A stretch of DNA of 10,194 bases from CAYLZO01 sp964387775 (GTDB lineage: Bacteria; Chloroflexota; Anaerolineae; JAAYZQ01), in assembly GCA_964387775.1 (NCBI GenBank), contig CAYLZO010000201.1, forward strand, positions 1-10,194, written 5' to 3'. Positions 1 through 7,027 of this stretch are shown piece by piece. How positions within the stretch are numbered: the stretch's first letter is position 1; each line of letters opens with the position of its first letter. The notes below the pieces were generated by a model, which saw only the letters and a list, made by a program, of their open reading frames with translations, made no database searches and was not told where the DNA came from. The position numbers were made by a program, and so were the translations under genes.

Positions 1-67
1 CCGTGCGGGCCGCGTTCCGGCCGGCCGGTCCGGCGCCGACGACGATCAGGTGATAGCTGCTCGTCAT
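1..67 (-). CDS. FAD/NAD(P)-dependent oxidoreductase, N-terminus only (cut by window edge)
   Basis: Only the first 22 codons are in the window. They read MTSSYHLIVVGAGPAGRNAA followed by RT. A short beta strand leading into GAGPAG is the dinucleotide-binding Rossmann motif (GxGxxG) that opens FAD-dependent oxidoreductases. The GAGPAGxNAA form recalls class I pyridine nucleotide-disulfide oxidoreductases (dihydrolipoyl dehydrogenase or mercuric reductase type), but the redox-active CxxxxC and all later domains lie outside the window, so the subclass is a guess. The ATG overlaps the TGA of the upstream 78-aa gene (ATGA, 67-64) and has no strong SD of its own, which suggests translational coupling. 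It is the last visible gene of the 2478-1 cluster. Confidence 0.75.
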   Translation of the reverse strand, partial: MTSSYHLIVVGAGPAGRNAART

Positions 68-300
68 CGGTCTCGCAGCAGCAATTCCAGGTCACCGGGA
101 CGTCCGGAGGCCTGAACTCGCCAGCCTTCTGCGAGTTGCAATGTCCAGCCGTCGCCGGATAGGGGGCGGCCGGACAGATCGTCGGGGGCGGCGACGCGGG
201 TGGTGCGCCAATCGTCCGAGATCCAGAGCCCGCCCCGCTCCACATCCAGAATGCCCCAGGCATCGCTGACGTGGATGGAAGGAAACACCGTACCCGACAT
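64..300 (-). CDS. 78-aa protein of unknown function
   Basis: This is a complete small soluble protein of 78 residues with no transmembrane segment or signal peptide. It is rich in Trp, Gly, Asp and Arg (motifs GILDVERGGLWISDDWR near residues 16-32 and GDGWTLQLAEGWRV near 49-62), as in a small beta-rich domain. I do not recognise the family. A strong SD (AGGAGAAGG, minus strand, 319-311) lies 10 bases before the ATG. Its TGA overlaps the start of the downstream FAD oxidoreductase by 4 bases, so the two are probably translated together and may work together. It lies 21 bases after the Yip1-like gene. The coding call rests on the SD and the overlap. Confidence 0.7.
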   Translation of the reverse strand: MSGTVFPSIHVSDAWGILDVERGGLWISDDWRTTRVAAPDDLSGRPLSGDGWTLQLAEGWRVQASGRPGDLELLLRDR

Positions 301-321
301 GGCGTCTCACCCTTCTCCTAT

Positions 322-972
322 CTACCGGATAAAGAGCGCCACCGGCAGGGCATAGACCACCAGCGCCAGCAACCCGCCAACCAGGCCCCCGAGCCACCCA
401 CGCTCCAGCGTCCGCCAGGCGGCCATGACGAACAGGGCCGCGATCCAGACGATAGAGATCAGTTGGTAGGTGGCCGGAAACCAGGCGCCGGGGCCCAGAA
501 GCCATCTCAACACGGCGTCCGGCCGGACAATGCCTGCCAACAGAGCCAGCGCCAGCGCGAACTCGACCAACATGGTCGTGAAAAAGAAGGGGATGACGGA
601 CGCGTAACTGATGCGGGCAAAGGCCAGCCGGAAGCTCGACGACCGACCCACCAGACGGGCCGCCAACACCAGGACACCCGCGGCCAGGGCCATGGCGACG
701 AAGAAGAGCGGACCCTGGTACCAGATCTGCGCCGAGTACTGCTCTTCGACGGCGAGGGGCAGCACCGAGGTGGCCGCCGCCGGATAGTTCCGGGCAAGAA
801 AGATGGCCAGGATGAGGGTGTAGACGAGGGTGATGAGCAGCAGGAGCAGCACCCCGTTTCGGAACGCCGCCGGATCGTGGGCCAGCTCGCCCAGGGTCTG
901 CCAGGGGCGGATCGTCATCCCCCAAAAGGTCGACCAGAATCCCGATGGCGGTTCCTTGCTCTGTGGCTTCAT
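322..972 (-). CDS. Yip1-like multi-pass membrane protein
   Basis: A 216-aa integral membrane protein. A cytosolic N-terminal stretch with an amphipathic FWSTFWGMTIRPWQTL segment (residues 12-27) precedes about five hydrophobic segments near residues 39-60, 88-108, 122-148, 165-185 and 193-215. The W...P..TL...L...P opening, followed by clustered helices with Gly- and Pro-rich turns, resembles bacterial Yip1-domain proteins (PF04893), a family without a defined biochemical role in bacteria. The ATG at 972 was chosen because GGGAG lies 8 bases upstream and because it overlaps the TGA of the GNAT gene (ATGA, 972-969). The reading frame stays open further upstream, but that part overlaps the acetyltransferase. 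It could be another polytopic family of similar architecture. Confidence 0.6.
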   Translation of the reverse strand: MKPQSKEPPSGFWSTFWGMTIRPWQTLGELAHDPAAFRNGVLLLLLITLVYTLILAIFLARNYPAAATSVLPLAVEEQYSAQIWYQGPLFFVAMALAAGVLVLAARLVGRSSSFRLAFARISYASVIPFFFTTMLVEFALALALLAGIVRPDAVLRWLLGPGAWFPATYQLISIVWIAALFVMAAWRTLERGWLGGLVGGLLALVVYALPVALFIR

Positions 973-1592
973 CGTGCCGGCTCCCTGAGCATGGTCCAGA
1001 TTCTCAGCGACTGGCCGGGTACCAGGCCGTCGCTGACGACGTGAAAGCCTCGCTTCTGGTAAAAGGCCACGTTGCCCTCCGTCTCGGTCTCCAGGTAGCA
1101 GGGCACGCCCTCCCGGTCGGCCTGGGCCAAGGCGGGCACGAGCAACCGGCCGCCGATGCCCTTCCCGTGCTGCGCCGGCTCTACGCCCAGGGCCCACAGG
1201 TACCAGTGCGGCCCCGGGACCTCGCGCTTGTGGATGTCGTCCATGTAGGCCAGGGTGGCCAGAAATCCGCTCCGGGCCTGGGCAGGGAAGCGGGCCACCG
1301 CCCGTTGCAGCCCCAGCCCGGTGCGCAGCATACGCCACACGGTCACCTCGGTGTTGCCCGGCGGGAGCCAGCAGGCGGCGCCCTCCACGGCCGGCGTAGT
1401 GTGGACCAGGCCATAGACCAGGCAGTAGCCGACGACGGCGCCGAACAGCCGCTGCAGCGCCCGCTCCCGCTCGGCAGGATCGGGGAGGATCAGCGTGTAG
1501 GCCGGGTCCTCCATGAAGGCGCGGGCCAACATGCGGCCGGCCCGGCCTTTTTGGGATGCCGTCAGAGGAATTGGATCTCGGGTATCTGTCAT
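969..1592 (-). CDS. GNAT family N-acetyltransferase
   Basis: A 207-aa protein with the GNAT fold signature. Motif A is YLWALGVEPAQHGKGIGGRLL (residues 131-151), containing the acetyl-CoA pyrophosphate loop QHGKGIG (141-147), the usual Q/R-x-x-G-x-G/A. Motif B follows as LETETEGNVAFYQKRGF (167-183), where the N...FY..RGF pattern contributes to the acetyl-CoA site. The N-terminal half is typical of the roughly 200-aa GNATs found beside membrane-protein genes. It should transfer an acetyl group from acetyl-CoA to an amine; the substrate cannot be read from the sequence. The ATG at 1592 follows GGAGA (1602-1598) by 5 bases. An upstream in-frame extension to 1709 would overlap the preceding gene and was rejected. 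It is coupled to the Yip1-like gene by ATGA. Confidence 0.88.
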   Translation of the reverse strand: MTDTRDPIPLTASQKGRAGRMLARAFMEDPAYTLILPDPAERERALQRLFGAVVGYCLVYGLVHTTPAVEGAACWLPPGNTEVTVWRMLRTGLGLQRAVARFPAQARSGFLATLAYMDDIHKREVPGPHWYLWALGVEPAQHGKGIGGRLLVPALAQADREGVPCYLETETEGNVAFYQKRGFHVVSDGLVPGQSLRIWTMLREPAR

Positions 1593-1611
1593 TCTCGTCT
1601 CCGTTCTAGCC

Positions 1612-2478
1612 TCAATTCTGCAGCCGGCCAAACGCGACCAGGGAGAGCCCGGTCGAGACCAGGGCAATGGCCACGGTGATTGCCATGTCGAGCACGCTGC
1701 CCTGCCCAAAGGAGGAATGGAACAACCACAAGGCGATGCTCAAGGCGATGAAGGTCATAGAGGCGGCAAAGACCAGAAGGATGGCCAGGAGATAGCCCCA
1801 GGACCTTTTTTGCCACAACCCTATCCCGCCTGCAAAGTGCAACGGGATCATCAAGCCCAGTTCAAAGCTGGCCAGTTCCAGGGTGGTGTAGTGGTCCAGG
1901 GACGCCGGGGGGTTGCCTGCGGCGTAGGCCGTCAGGACCTCGGCCAGGTACTGAATGAGTAGAATGGCACCCACCGCGAGCACATATACGGCCAGGCTTC
2001 TGCGGGGGAAATTGGGTTTCATGTTCCCGGGCAAAGAGTCGATATCCAGACCCGCCAGCGTGACAAAGAGGCCAAAGGCGCCGGCAGAAAAGAGGGCGGT
2101 CCAGACAAGAAAGAGGGCATTGAAAGCGTTGCCCATCACCCCAATGGCATAGATGTAGGCCAGATAGGTGAACAGGGCCGCAAGTAGCAACTGTCCCCTC
2201 ATCCGGCCCTGCCGGTACAGGCGAATCCCCAGGACAAACAAGGGCAGAACGACGACCAGGTTGGCCCAATCAAAGCCACGGAACATGACCGCCTTGTACA
2301 CACTGTCGTGACGGTAGAGCCCCTGGCCGCCATAGATTTCGACCTCTTCTTCTCTCACCGAGGTGAACGCATAGGGCCGGCCACCATCGTCGGAGAGGAT
2401 GCCGGCCAGGGAGGCGGCCAGGAGCAAGATCATGGCCACCACCGAGAGCGCGAGGATCGCTCTGCTTTCTCTACTCAT
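1612..2478 (-). CDS. Seven-helix membrane protein of unknown function
   Basis: A 288-aa polytopic protein. Hydrophobic segments lie near residues 7-28, 72-88, 96-116, 120-143, 162-186, 200-222, 228-253 and 264-284. A hydrophilic loop with VREEEVEIYGGQGLY (residues 41-55) lies between the first and second; after the first signal-anchor-like helix it is probably extracytoplasmic. The family is not one I can name. The ATG at 2478 is preferred because AGGAG (2491-2487) lies exactly 8 bases upstream. A GTG at 2496 would give 294 aa and a GTGA overlap with the upstream DUF3592-like gene, but it has only a weak ribosome site. Its stop is 19 bases before the GNAT start, so the two probably share a transcript. 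Confidence 0.8.
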   Translation of the reverse strand: MSRESRAILALSVVAMILLLAASLAGILSDDGGRPYAFTSVREEEVEIYGGQGLYRHDSVYKAVMFRGFDWANLVVVLPLFVLGIRLYRQGRMRGQLLLAALFTYLAYIYAIGVMGNAFNALFLVWTALFSAGAFGLFVTLAGLDIDSLPGNMKPNFPRRSLAVYVLAVGAILLIQYLAEVLTAYAAGNPPASLDHYTTLELASFELGLMIPLHFAGGIGLWQKRSWGYLLAILLVFAASMTFIALSIALWLFHSSFGQGSVLDMAITVAIALVSTGLSLVAFGRLQN

Positions 2479-2486
2479 CCTTCTTT

Positions 2487-2491
2487 CTCCT
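2487..2491 (-). promoter_or_regulatory. Shine-Dalgarno that decides the start of the membrane gene at 2478
   Basis: The minus strand reads AGGAG here, 8 bases upstream of the ATG at 2478. It lies inside the coding region that would exist if the alternative GTG at 2496 were used, so it favours the shorter protein. Both starts may be used, because the GTG overlaps the preceding stop codon (GTGA). Confidence 0.6.
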
Positions 2492-2492
2492 G

Positions 2493-3248
2493 TCACAGCA
2501 CCATGTGTCTCTCGTCGTCCAGGTAGAGCACGTGAACCGGCGTGCCGGGCGGCGGCAGTGGCCCGTCTGCCAAATCCTTGCGGACCTGCGAGTTGCTGCC
2601 TTCGAGTTGTGCTGCCGTCAGCGGTGAGCGAAAGCCATATCCAAGGATCAGCACGAAATCGCCGTCGCTGTCCCGCCGGCCGGAGATGCGAAGGATCTCG
2701 CCCACGAGCCGCTGCCCGCGCCGGGCCAGCTTCCGACGCTGTAGGACCTCGCGAAGCACCAGCGCCGAGATGAACAGGACCGTCCCATCCCAGAGCCCGC
2801 AGAATCCGGTCAGGGCCAGCAGCCCGCCGACGCGGCCCGGCGCGATGGTGGCAATCCTTGGGTCGCGTGGAGCGTAGCGCACGATCGCAGACTGGCCCTC
2901 TTCCATCGAGTGAAAAACTCCCTTCTCTACGTTTTCCCTGATGGTGTGGACCCGATCGTTGGCGACGAACCGATAGGTGACATAGTAGGTGGCGCCGTCG
3001 TCGTCCTCGATCTCGCGGCCCAGCACCTGTCCCTCGGCCTCGGCATAATCGGTGCTGAGGATGGCCACGTGCACCCAGCGGCGGGTTATATCTGCGGCCA
3101 TGAACAAGCCGACCAGGACAAAGATGCTCAGAAAGAGGAGGGCGCAGCCCTGGCTGCCGGCCGGCAGCCTGCGGCTGGCGCCCGTGGCAAAGCGCTCGTT
3201 GTCTGGATCGAGCAGAAAGAAGCCGCCCTCCTGCGTCAAGCTACGCAC
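2493..3248 (-). CDS. DUF3592-like membrane protein
   Basis: A protein of about 251 aa with two similar halves. Each half has a membrane segment followed by a small beta domain: helix at 35-53 then AEGQVLGREIEDDD...YYVTYRF...VRYAPRDPRIATI (71-136); helices around 138-168 then VGEILRISGRRDSDGDFVLILGYGF...VHVLYLDDERHMVL (182-251). The pattern of a 'transformed' G-x-V/I strand, a YRF-type strand and a terminal V-x-Y-x-P/D is that of DUF3592 proteins, whose function is unknown. The start is uncertain. GTG at 3248 overlaps the upstream flavodoxin stop by 8 bases. TTG at 3239 has AGGTG 6 bases before it and would start just after that stop (248 aa). An open extension to 3338 lies inside the flavodoxin gene and is not believed. 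Confidence 0.65.
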   Translation of the reverse strand: MRSLTQEGGFFLLDPDNERFATGASRRLPAGSQGCALLFLSIFVLVGLFMAADITRRWVHVAILSTDYAEAEGQVLGREIEDDDGATYYVTYRFVANDRVHTIRENVEKGVFHSMEEGQSAIVRYAPRDPRIATIAPGRVGGLLALTGFCGLWDGTVLFISALVLREVLQRRKLARRGQRLVGEILRISGRRDSDGDFVLILGYGFRSPLTAAQLEGSNSQVRKDLADGPLPPPGTPVHVLYLDDERHMVL

Positions 3249-3768
3249 CTGCCAGCTTGGGGCGCAGTCCTTCAGCCCAGGCGTGGATGGCGTCCCAATC
3301 GCGACTGTCGGGCATCTCGTTGGCCGTAGCATTGACAATGGATCGGAAGAGGAAGAAGAGTCGCTGGAACTCGGGCGTGTCGGTCAGAATCGCCCCGCCA
3401 AACAGGCCGGTGTCCAGCGGCTGGACGTCGGGCGCGGCTCGGCGCAGCGGATCCAGGTAGCCCAGGGACGTCTGGCGGTTCTCCGGCGTATCTTCGGCCA
3501 TGGTCCCGCAGACGACAAAGTGGGCCACTGGTAGACGGCTCAATGCCCGTCGCTGGCGCCGGGCAAAGCGGCGGATCTCGCCCGGCAGCCGCCCCATGTG
3601 CACCGATGTACCCACGACGACGGCCCCGTACGGGCTCAGGTCGCGGGCCTCTCGGGCACGGCACACCTCCACCTCTGTGCCATCGGCGCGCAGCGTTTCG
3701 GCGATGGCCTCGGCCACGGTGCGCGCGGACCCGGTCCACGTCGCGTACGCGATCAGGATCTTGGTCAT
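3241..3768 (-). CDS. HemG-like flavodoxin-domain protein
   Basis: A 175-aa protein with a flavodoxin fold. It opens MTKILIAYATWTGSARTVAEAIAE. The loop ATWTGSART (residues 9-17) is the FMN phosphate-binding loop (usual form T/S-x-T/S-G-x-T), and VVVGTSVHMGRL (about 50-61) is the second flavin loop, with the 'G-x-S-V/I-x-M-G' form seen in menaquinone-dependent protoporphyrinogen oxidase (HemG) and Flavodoxin_5 proteins. The C-terminal FLFRSIVNATANEMPDSRDWDAIHAWAEGL also matches that subfamily. A haem role is possible, but the window has no other haem genes, so I give no gene symbol. The ATG at 3768 has a near-perfect SD, AGGAGGT (3778-3772). The gene lies 57 bases after another flavodoxin and overlaps or abuts the DUF3592-like gene. 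Confidence 0.85.
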   Translation of the reverse strand: MTKILIAYATWTGSARTVAEAIAETLRADGTEVEVCRAREARDLSPYGAVVVGTSVHMGRLPGEIRRFARRQRRALSRLPVAHFVVCGTMAEDTPENRQTSLGYLDPLRRAAPDVQPLDTGLFGGAILTDTPEFQRLFFLFRSIVNATANEMPDSRDWDAIHAWAEGLRPKLAGA

Positions 3769-3825
3769 TGTACCTCCTCAAAACAGAAAAGGGACGAACA
3801 TCACGGAAAACAGCCCCGGAGCGGA

Positions 3826-4308
3826 TCAAACCCTGGCCGCGACCTGACGCGCCCAGTCGGCCGCACGCTCCAGCTCGCCGTCCAGCAGCGGGCCTTCTGT
3901 GTCACCCACGTAGAACGGCTCGGGCGGGATGGCCAGGTCGCCGCCTTTTTTCTCCAGCCTCTTGGCAATGGGCTCGGCCGCGTAGCCAAAGATGCTGACA
4001 AAGAAGGCCAGGATTTTGATTTCATCGATTTTGCTCTGTGGAAAGCGGGTGTCAAAGGCCGCCACCTTGACCCCTTGCAGGCCGTCTTTGGGGATGCCCT
4101 TCAGAAAGGCAGTGACGGTGCCGAGGGGGCTGAACTTTTGCGTGGGCGATCCCACGATCAACAGATCGAGTCCTGCGACCTGTTCCGGTCTTGCTTCGCT
4201 TGCGCGCACAACCCGGGCCTCCTCGGCTGGTCCGAGCGCCTGACCGATGGCACGAGCGACCTTTTCGGTGTTGCCGTACGCCGAGTCATAGATGACCATT
4301 GCTTTCAT
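3826..4308 (-). CDS. Flavodoxin-domain protein (paralogue of 6528-6980)
   Basis: A 160-aa single-domain flavodoxin-like protein. MKAMVIYDSAYGNTEKVARAIG (1-22) holds the FMN phosphate loop DSAYGNTE. LDLLIVGSPTQKFSPLG (about 47-63) is the second flavin-contact loop, with VGSPT. The C-terminal part contains GGDLAIPPEPFYVGDTEGPL and a final helix ELERAADWARQVA. It is clearly related to the protein at 6528-6980: the same D-S-x-x-GNTE loop, VA(A/T)FDTR motif, FYV/FFVG strand and AAxWA(R/K) C-terminus. It should bind FMN and carry one or two electrons in the cytosol; the redox partner is unknown. The ATG at 4308 follows AGGAGAG (4323-4317) by 8 bases. The upstream gap holds a hairpin. Confidence 0.87.
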   Translation of the reverse strand: MKAMVIYDSAYGNTEKVARAIGQALGPAEEARVVRASEARPEQVAGLDLLIVGSPTQKFSPLGTVTAFLKGIPKDGLQGVKVAAFDTRFPQSKIDEIKILAFFVSIFGYAAEPIAKRLEKKGGDLAIPPEPFYVGDTEGPLLDGELERAADWARQVAARV

Positions 4309-4405
4309 ACTGAAAACTCTCCTTTTGATATCGGGGGCTGGGGGTGTGTGCTGTACCCGCACACACCCCAGCTCTCCCGGTTTATTCAGGCAGTTGAGCC
4401 GCCTG
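4309..4405 (-). other. Intergenic gap with hairpin and SD
   Basis: This 97-base gap between the membrane protein stop and the flavodoxin start holds the imperfect hairpin at 4333-4376 and the AGGAGAG ribosome site at 4323-4317. No short coding frame with its own ribosome site is seen in it, and no convincing promoter. Confidence 0.5.
4333..4376. repeat. Long intergenic hairpin, possible terminator or mRNA-processing element
   Basis: Left arm GCTGGGGGTGTGTG (4337-4350) pairs with right arm CACACACCCCAGC (4360-4372), leaving one bulged G and a 9-base loop. The stem can extend by four more pairs, including G-T pairs, to 4333 and 4376. There is no T-run on either strand after it, so it is not a canonical intrinsic terminator. 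It ends only 9 bases before the flavodoxin SD. The right arm and flank share the 11-base word CCCCAGCTCTC with the palindrome at 9607-9634. Confidence 0.65.
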
Positions 4406-5026
4406 CTACTGTGCCTCCTGTAGATCGTATGCATAGGCCGTAGTGGGTGTCAAGAGCAGCGTGCCGAGGACCATGACGAGGATGAGGTAGCCGTTGGCCA
4501 GCAGCCAGTCGTTCCAAAAGTGGCCGATGACCCACTGTCCCAGGATCCAAACCACGTAGAGGATCAGCGTCCAGGGCCACAGGGCAGCCAGGGCTCGCCG
4601 CAGCCCATCGGAGAGACGGCTTTTCTCCGGTCTCAGGGGCTTGTGGATCCGAGTGCCAAGCGCCCCGGCGACGACGCCGATGAGAGGCGGAAAGATGCCC
4701 CCGCCAAACAGAAGCAGCGGGATGCATAGCAGGATGAGGGCCAGGCCACCGTGCCGCCGGTGAACGAAAAAGGCCGACCAGGCCAGCACGACAAAGCCCA
4801 GGATCACGGCCAGGATGCCGGTGATCAAAAAGTTGGGGATGATGGTCATGGCCGGTTCACACTGGTTCCAGCTCAGCTCCGGCACACAGGGCGGGCCAAT
4901 GGAGGAGATCATCAAGCCCTCGGGCCTGGTGTTCCCTTGGAGGATCTCAAAGATGCCGTGCTCGATGCCGGCCCCACCGGCCGTCAACCCGAGCACTGTG
5001 GCCGAAATGCGCGTTGCTTTTCTCAT
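4406..5026 (-). CDS. Five-helix membrane protein of unknown function
   Basis: A 206-aa protein. The N-terminal helix (residues 7-25) contains GLTAGGAGIEHGIFEILQGN (13-32), a Gly/His/Glu-rich segment that looks conserved. A loop with two cysteines, C47 and C56 (GPPCVPELSWNQCEPAM), follows, then helices near 61-88, 93-125 (with an IFPPLIG turn), 148-167 and 175-198. If the first helix is a signal anchor, the loop with the two Cys is extracytoplasmic and they could form a disulfide. I do not recognise a named family. The ATG at 5026 follows AGGAG (5038-5034) by 7 bases. It starts 27 bases after the upstream DUF4386-like gene, so co-transcription is likely. Confidence 0.78.
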   Translation of the reverse strand: MRKATRISATVLGLTAGGAGIEHGIFEILQGNTRPEGLMISSIGPPCVPELSWNQCEPAMTIIPNFLITGILAVILGFVVLAWSAFFVHRRHGGLALILLCIPLLLFGGGIFPPLIGVVAGALGTRIHKPLRPEKSRLSDGLRRALAALWPWTLILYVVWILGQWVIGHFWNDWLLANGYLILVMVLGTLLLTPTTAYAYDLQEAQ

Positions 5027-5053
5027 AGCTTTTCTCCTGAAGCGGTAGCTCGT

Positions 5054-5761
5054 TCACGGGACGCGCCGGGCAAGGCGGAAAAGGCCAACGCTGACCAGGA
5101 CCCACCACGCGAACCAGAGCAGACCGTTGACGGGCATGATCATGGCCGCGACGTCCGGGGCCAGCAGCCGGCTGACGAAATTGGCCAGGGCGGCGACGAA
5201 TCCGACGATGCCGACGTTGGCCGCCGCCTTGCCAAAGGGCCGGCCTGGTGCATCGCTCCGCAGCACGACGAAGGACATGATCATGCCGGCGGCGGCCATG
5301 AGCAAAAAGCCAAAGGTCTGAGGCGTGGCGCTGCTCACCTGGGACAGGGCCTCGCCGGCCGCCAGGTAGATGGTTCTCTGCGCTTCCGTGGTCGCCGCTG
5401 CGTGCAGATCGCTGAGGGGCAGCAGGGAGAGGTGCAGCACGCGGGGCACGACAAAGACGGCGGCCCCCAGCAGGGCGAGGTAGAGGGCGATCAGTGTCCA
5501 GGAAGGGTCGACCCGCCGCAGCGCCACGTAGAGGGCCAGGAACATGATGCCCAGGAGCACAAACGAGAGAATGTCCAGGGCGTTGAGGTACCAGAGGGCC
5601 AGGAGTTTGCTGCGCTGGACGAGCGCGTACCAGCCCGCAATGTCGCTGGGATACGGCTCCCCGACGATCAATAGGCTGAACTCGACCAGGTAGAAGGCCA
5701 GGGCGATCAGCGGCGCCAGGGCACCGGCCCGGTAGAGGGGCCTCCACTTGCTGTTTTCCAT
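5054..5761 (-). CDS. DUF4386-like membrane protein (second of a tandem pair)
   Basis: A 235-aa polytopic protein with about six helices. It shares a clear pattern with the upstream gene at 5798-6523: WRPLYRAG at the N-terminus, a WYALVQ motif before helix 2, LLGIMFLALYVALRRV in helix 2, the loop LPLSDLHAAATTEAQRTIYLAAGEAL, and a VSVGLFRLAR C-terminus. The AATTEAQR...AAGEAL loop and layout are typical of proteins annotated DUF4386, whose function is unknown. The ATG at 5761 is chosen because AAGGAGGT (5777-5770) lies 8 bases upstream; a start at 5788 would put that SD inside the gene. The gap to its paralogue is 36 bases. Confidence 0.75.
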   Translation of the reverse strand: MENSKWRPLYRAGALAPLIALAFYLVEFSLLIVGEPYPSDIAGWYALVQRSKLLALWYLNALDILSFVLLGIMFLALYVALRRVDPSWTLIALYLALLGAAVFVVPRVLHLSLLPLSDLHAAATTEAQRTIYLAAGEALSQVSSATPQTFGFLLMAAAGMIMSFVVLRSDAPGRPFGKAAANVGIVGFVAALANFVSRLLAPDVAAMIMPVNGLLWFAWWVLVSVGLFRLARRVP

Positions 5762-5797
5762 GCACAAGTACCTCCTTGTCCGCTGCACTCGACGCCG

Positions 5798-6523
5798 CTA
5801 CGCCGATACCCTGGCCAGCCGGAAGAGTTTCAGCGCGATCAGGACGTACCAGATCAGCCGAAACAGAGCTGAGACGGCCGGGAACAGGGGGGCGATCGCC
5901 GGCACCAGAGGCAGAGCGACATAGTAGCTCAGCACCAGCCCATTCGCTACCAGGCCCATCGTGGCGGTGGCCTTGCCAAAGACACGGCTGCGCAGCATGA
6001 CCAGCGAGGCGATCAGGCCGGCCAGGGCCACCAGGAACAGACCCAGGTGGATGCCGTCAGGGTCGTGGATGGCCAACAGGGCCTCCCCGGCCGCCAGGAA
6101 CGTGGCCCGCTGCGCGTCGGTGCTCGCCGCGTACCGGTCGCTGAGGGCCAGCAGGGCAAAGGCCTGGTTCGTGGCCATATAGACGGCCACCCCCACCAGG
6201 TCACAGGCCGTCGCGACGATCATGGCCACCTTGTTGGCGCACCGGAGGGCGCCGTAGAGGGCCAGAAACATCAGGCCCACGAGCAGATAATTGACGATGT
6301 CAAACAGGTCGAGCAGAAGGAGGCCCAGGAACGGGCTGTCCTGGAGCAGCGCAAACCAGTCCAGGGCGCTGCTGGGCGGCTCCAGGCCGATGAGGCCCAC
6401 ATCCATAAGGAGCGAGATTTCGGCCCCAAAGTGCCGGCGAAAGACCACGACGGCGATCAGGATCGCCACGCCGCCAGCCCGGTAGAGCCATCGCCAAGCG
6501 GTATCTTGATCGGATGGTGCCAT
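5798..6523 (-). CDS. DUF4386-like membrane protein (first of a tandem pair)
   Basis: A 241-aa polytopic protein, paralogous to 5054-5761. Shared landmarks are WRWLYRAG (residues 10-17), a WFALLQ motif, LLVGLMFLALYGALR in the second helix region, the loop LALSDRYAASTDAQRATFLAAGEALLA, and an ALKLFRLAR C-terminus. The function of this family is unknown. The ATG at 6523 lies 4 bases after the TAG of the flavodoxin at 6528-6980, with GGAG about 7 bases before it inside the flavodoxin's end, so the two are almost certainly translated from one mRNA. Open sequence upstream of 6523 is a shadow of the flavodoxin and is excluded. Confidence 0.75.
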   Translation of the reverse strand: MAPSDQDTAWRWLYRAGGVAILIAVVVFRRHFGAEISLLMDVGLIGLEPPSSALDWFALLQDSPFLGLLLLDLFDIVNYLLVGLMFLALYGALRCANKVAMIVATACDLVGVAVYMATNQAFALLALSDRYAASTDAQRATFLAAGEALLAIHDPDGIHLGLFLVALAGLIASLVMLRSRVFGKATATMGLVANGLVLSYYVALPLVPAIAPLFPAVSALFRLIWYVLIALKLFRLARVSA

Positions 6524-6527
6524 CTGT

Positions 6528-6980
6528 CTACTCCAGGCTCGCGGCGAGCTCTTTCGCCCAAGCAGCCGCCCGATCCACCTCACCGGGCTTGAGCGGCCCA
6601 ATCTTTTTGCTGCCGACGAAAAAGCCGCCCGGTTCGCCGACCAACGTCCACCCCCTTGCTTCGAGCGCGTCTGCCATTCTGGGCGCGGCAAAGCCAAAGA
6701 GCCTGATCCATCGCCACGCCAGGCGGGTATCGAACGTGGCAACCCTGGCCTCCACACGGGCCGGCGCGCCCATCTTTTCCAACAGGGCCTGAATCGCCTC
6801 CGTCGGCCCGCCACCGTGGGTCGGCGAGCCGATGACAAGCAGGTCCACCGCCTCCAGGTCGCGCGCATCCGCCTGAGTCACACGCAACACCTGAACCTCT
6901 CCGGGAAGCACCTCGCCAATGGCCCGGGCGATGCGCTCTGTATTTCCCTGGACCGAATCATAGACGACCAACGTCCTCAT
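6528..6980 (-). CDS. Flavodoxin-domain protein (paralogue of 3826-4308)
   Basis: A 150-aa flavodoxin-like protein. MRTLVVYDSVQGNTERIARAIG (1-22) contains the FMN phosphate loop DSVQGNTE, and VDLLVIGSPTHGGGPTEAI is the second flavin loop. VATFDTRLAWRW and GGFFVGSKKIGPL mark the later strands, and AAAWAKELAASLE ends it. It has the same order of motifs as 3826-4308 but is 10 residues shorter. The ATG at 6980 has a strong SD, GGGGAGG (6993-6987), 6 bases upstream. The frame is open upstream through 7321 and into the truncated MDR gene, so a long 469-aa fusion could be predicted automatically. The SD and the methionine at the exact domain start favour a separate flavodoxin. Confidence 0.85.
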   Translation of the reverse strand: MRTLVVYDSVQGNTERIARAIGEVLPGEVQVLRVTQADARDLEAVDLLVIGSPTHGGGPTEAIQALLEKMGAPARVEARVATFDTRLAWRWIRLFGFAAPRMADALEARGWTLVGEPGGFFVGSKKIGPLKPGEVDRAAAWAKELAASLE

Positions 6981-7027
6981 TATCTGCCTCCCCAATCGTG
7001 CAATCAGACTCTGCGTCGAAACGCCTG

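Noticed and set aside
92..925. 277-codon minus-strand frame over the Yip1-like gene
   Set aside because: It is an out-of-phase shadow, rich in Arg, Gly and Pro and lacking membrane segments. The true frame (972-322) has helices and an SD.
271..1962. Long plus-strand open frames across the GNAT, Yip1-like and membrane genes
   Set aside because: These are antisense shadows, common in GC-rich DNA. Their translations are low-complexity, rich in Arg, Gln, Gly and His, and no SD or domain supports them, whereas the minus-strand frames carry recognisable folds.
2479..2496. GTG at 2496 as the start of the seven-helix membrane gene
   Set aside because: It gives a GTGA overlap, but only a weak ribosome site precedes it, while AGGAG stands at ideal distance from the ATG at 2478. 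It is kept as an alternative only.
4333..4376. Canonical Rho-independent terminator
   Set aside because: The stem is strong, but neither strand has a T-run after it; on the minus strand it is followed by CCCGATATCAAAAGGAG, which leads into the next gene's SD.
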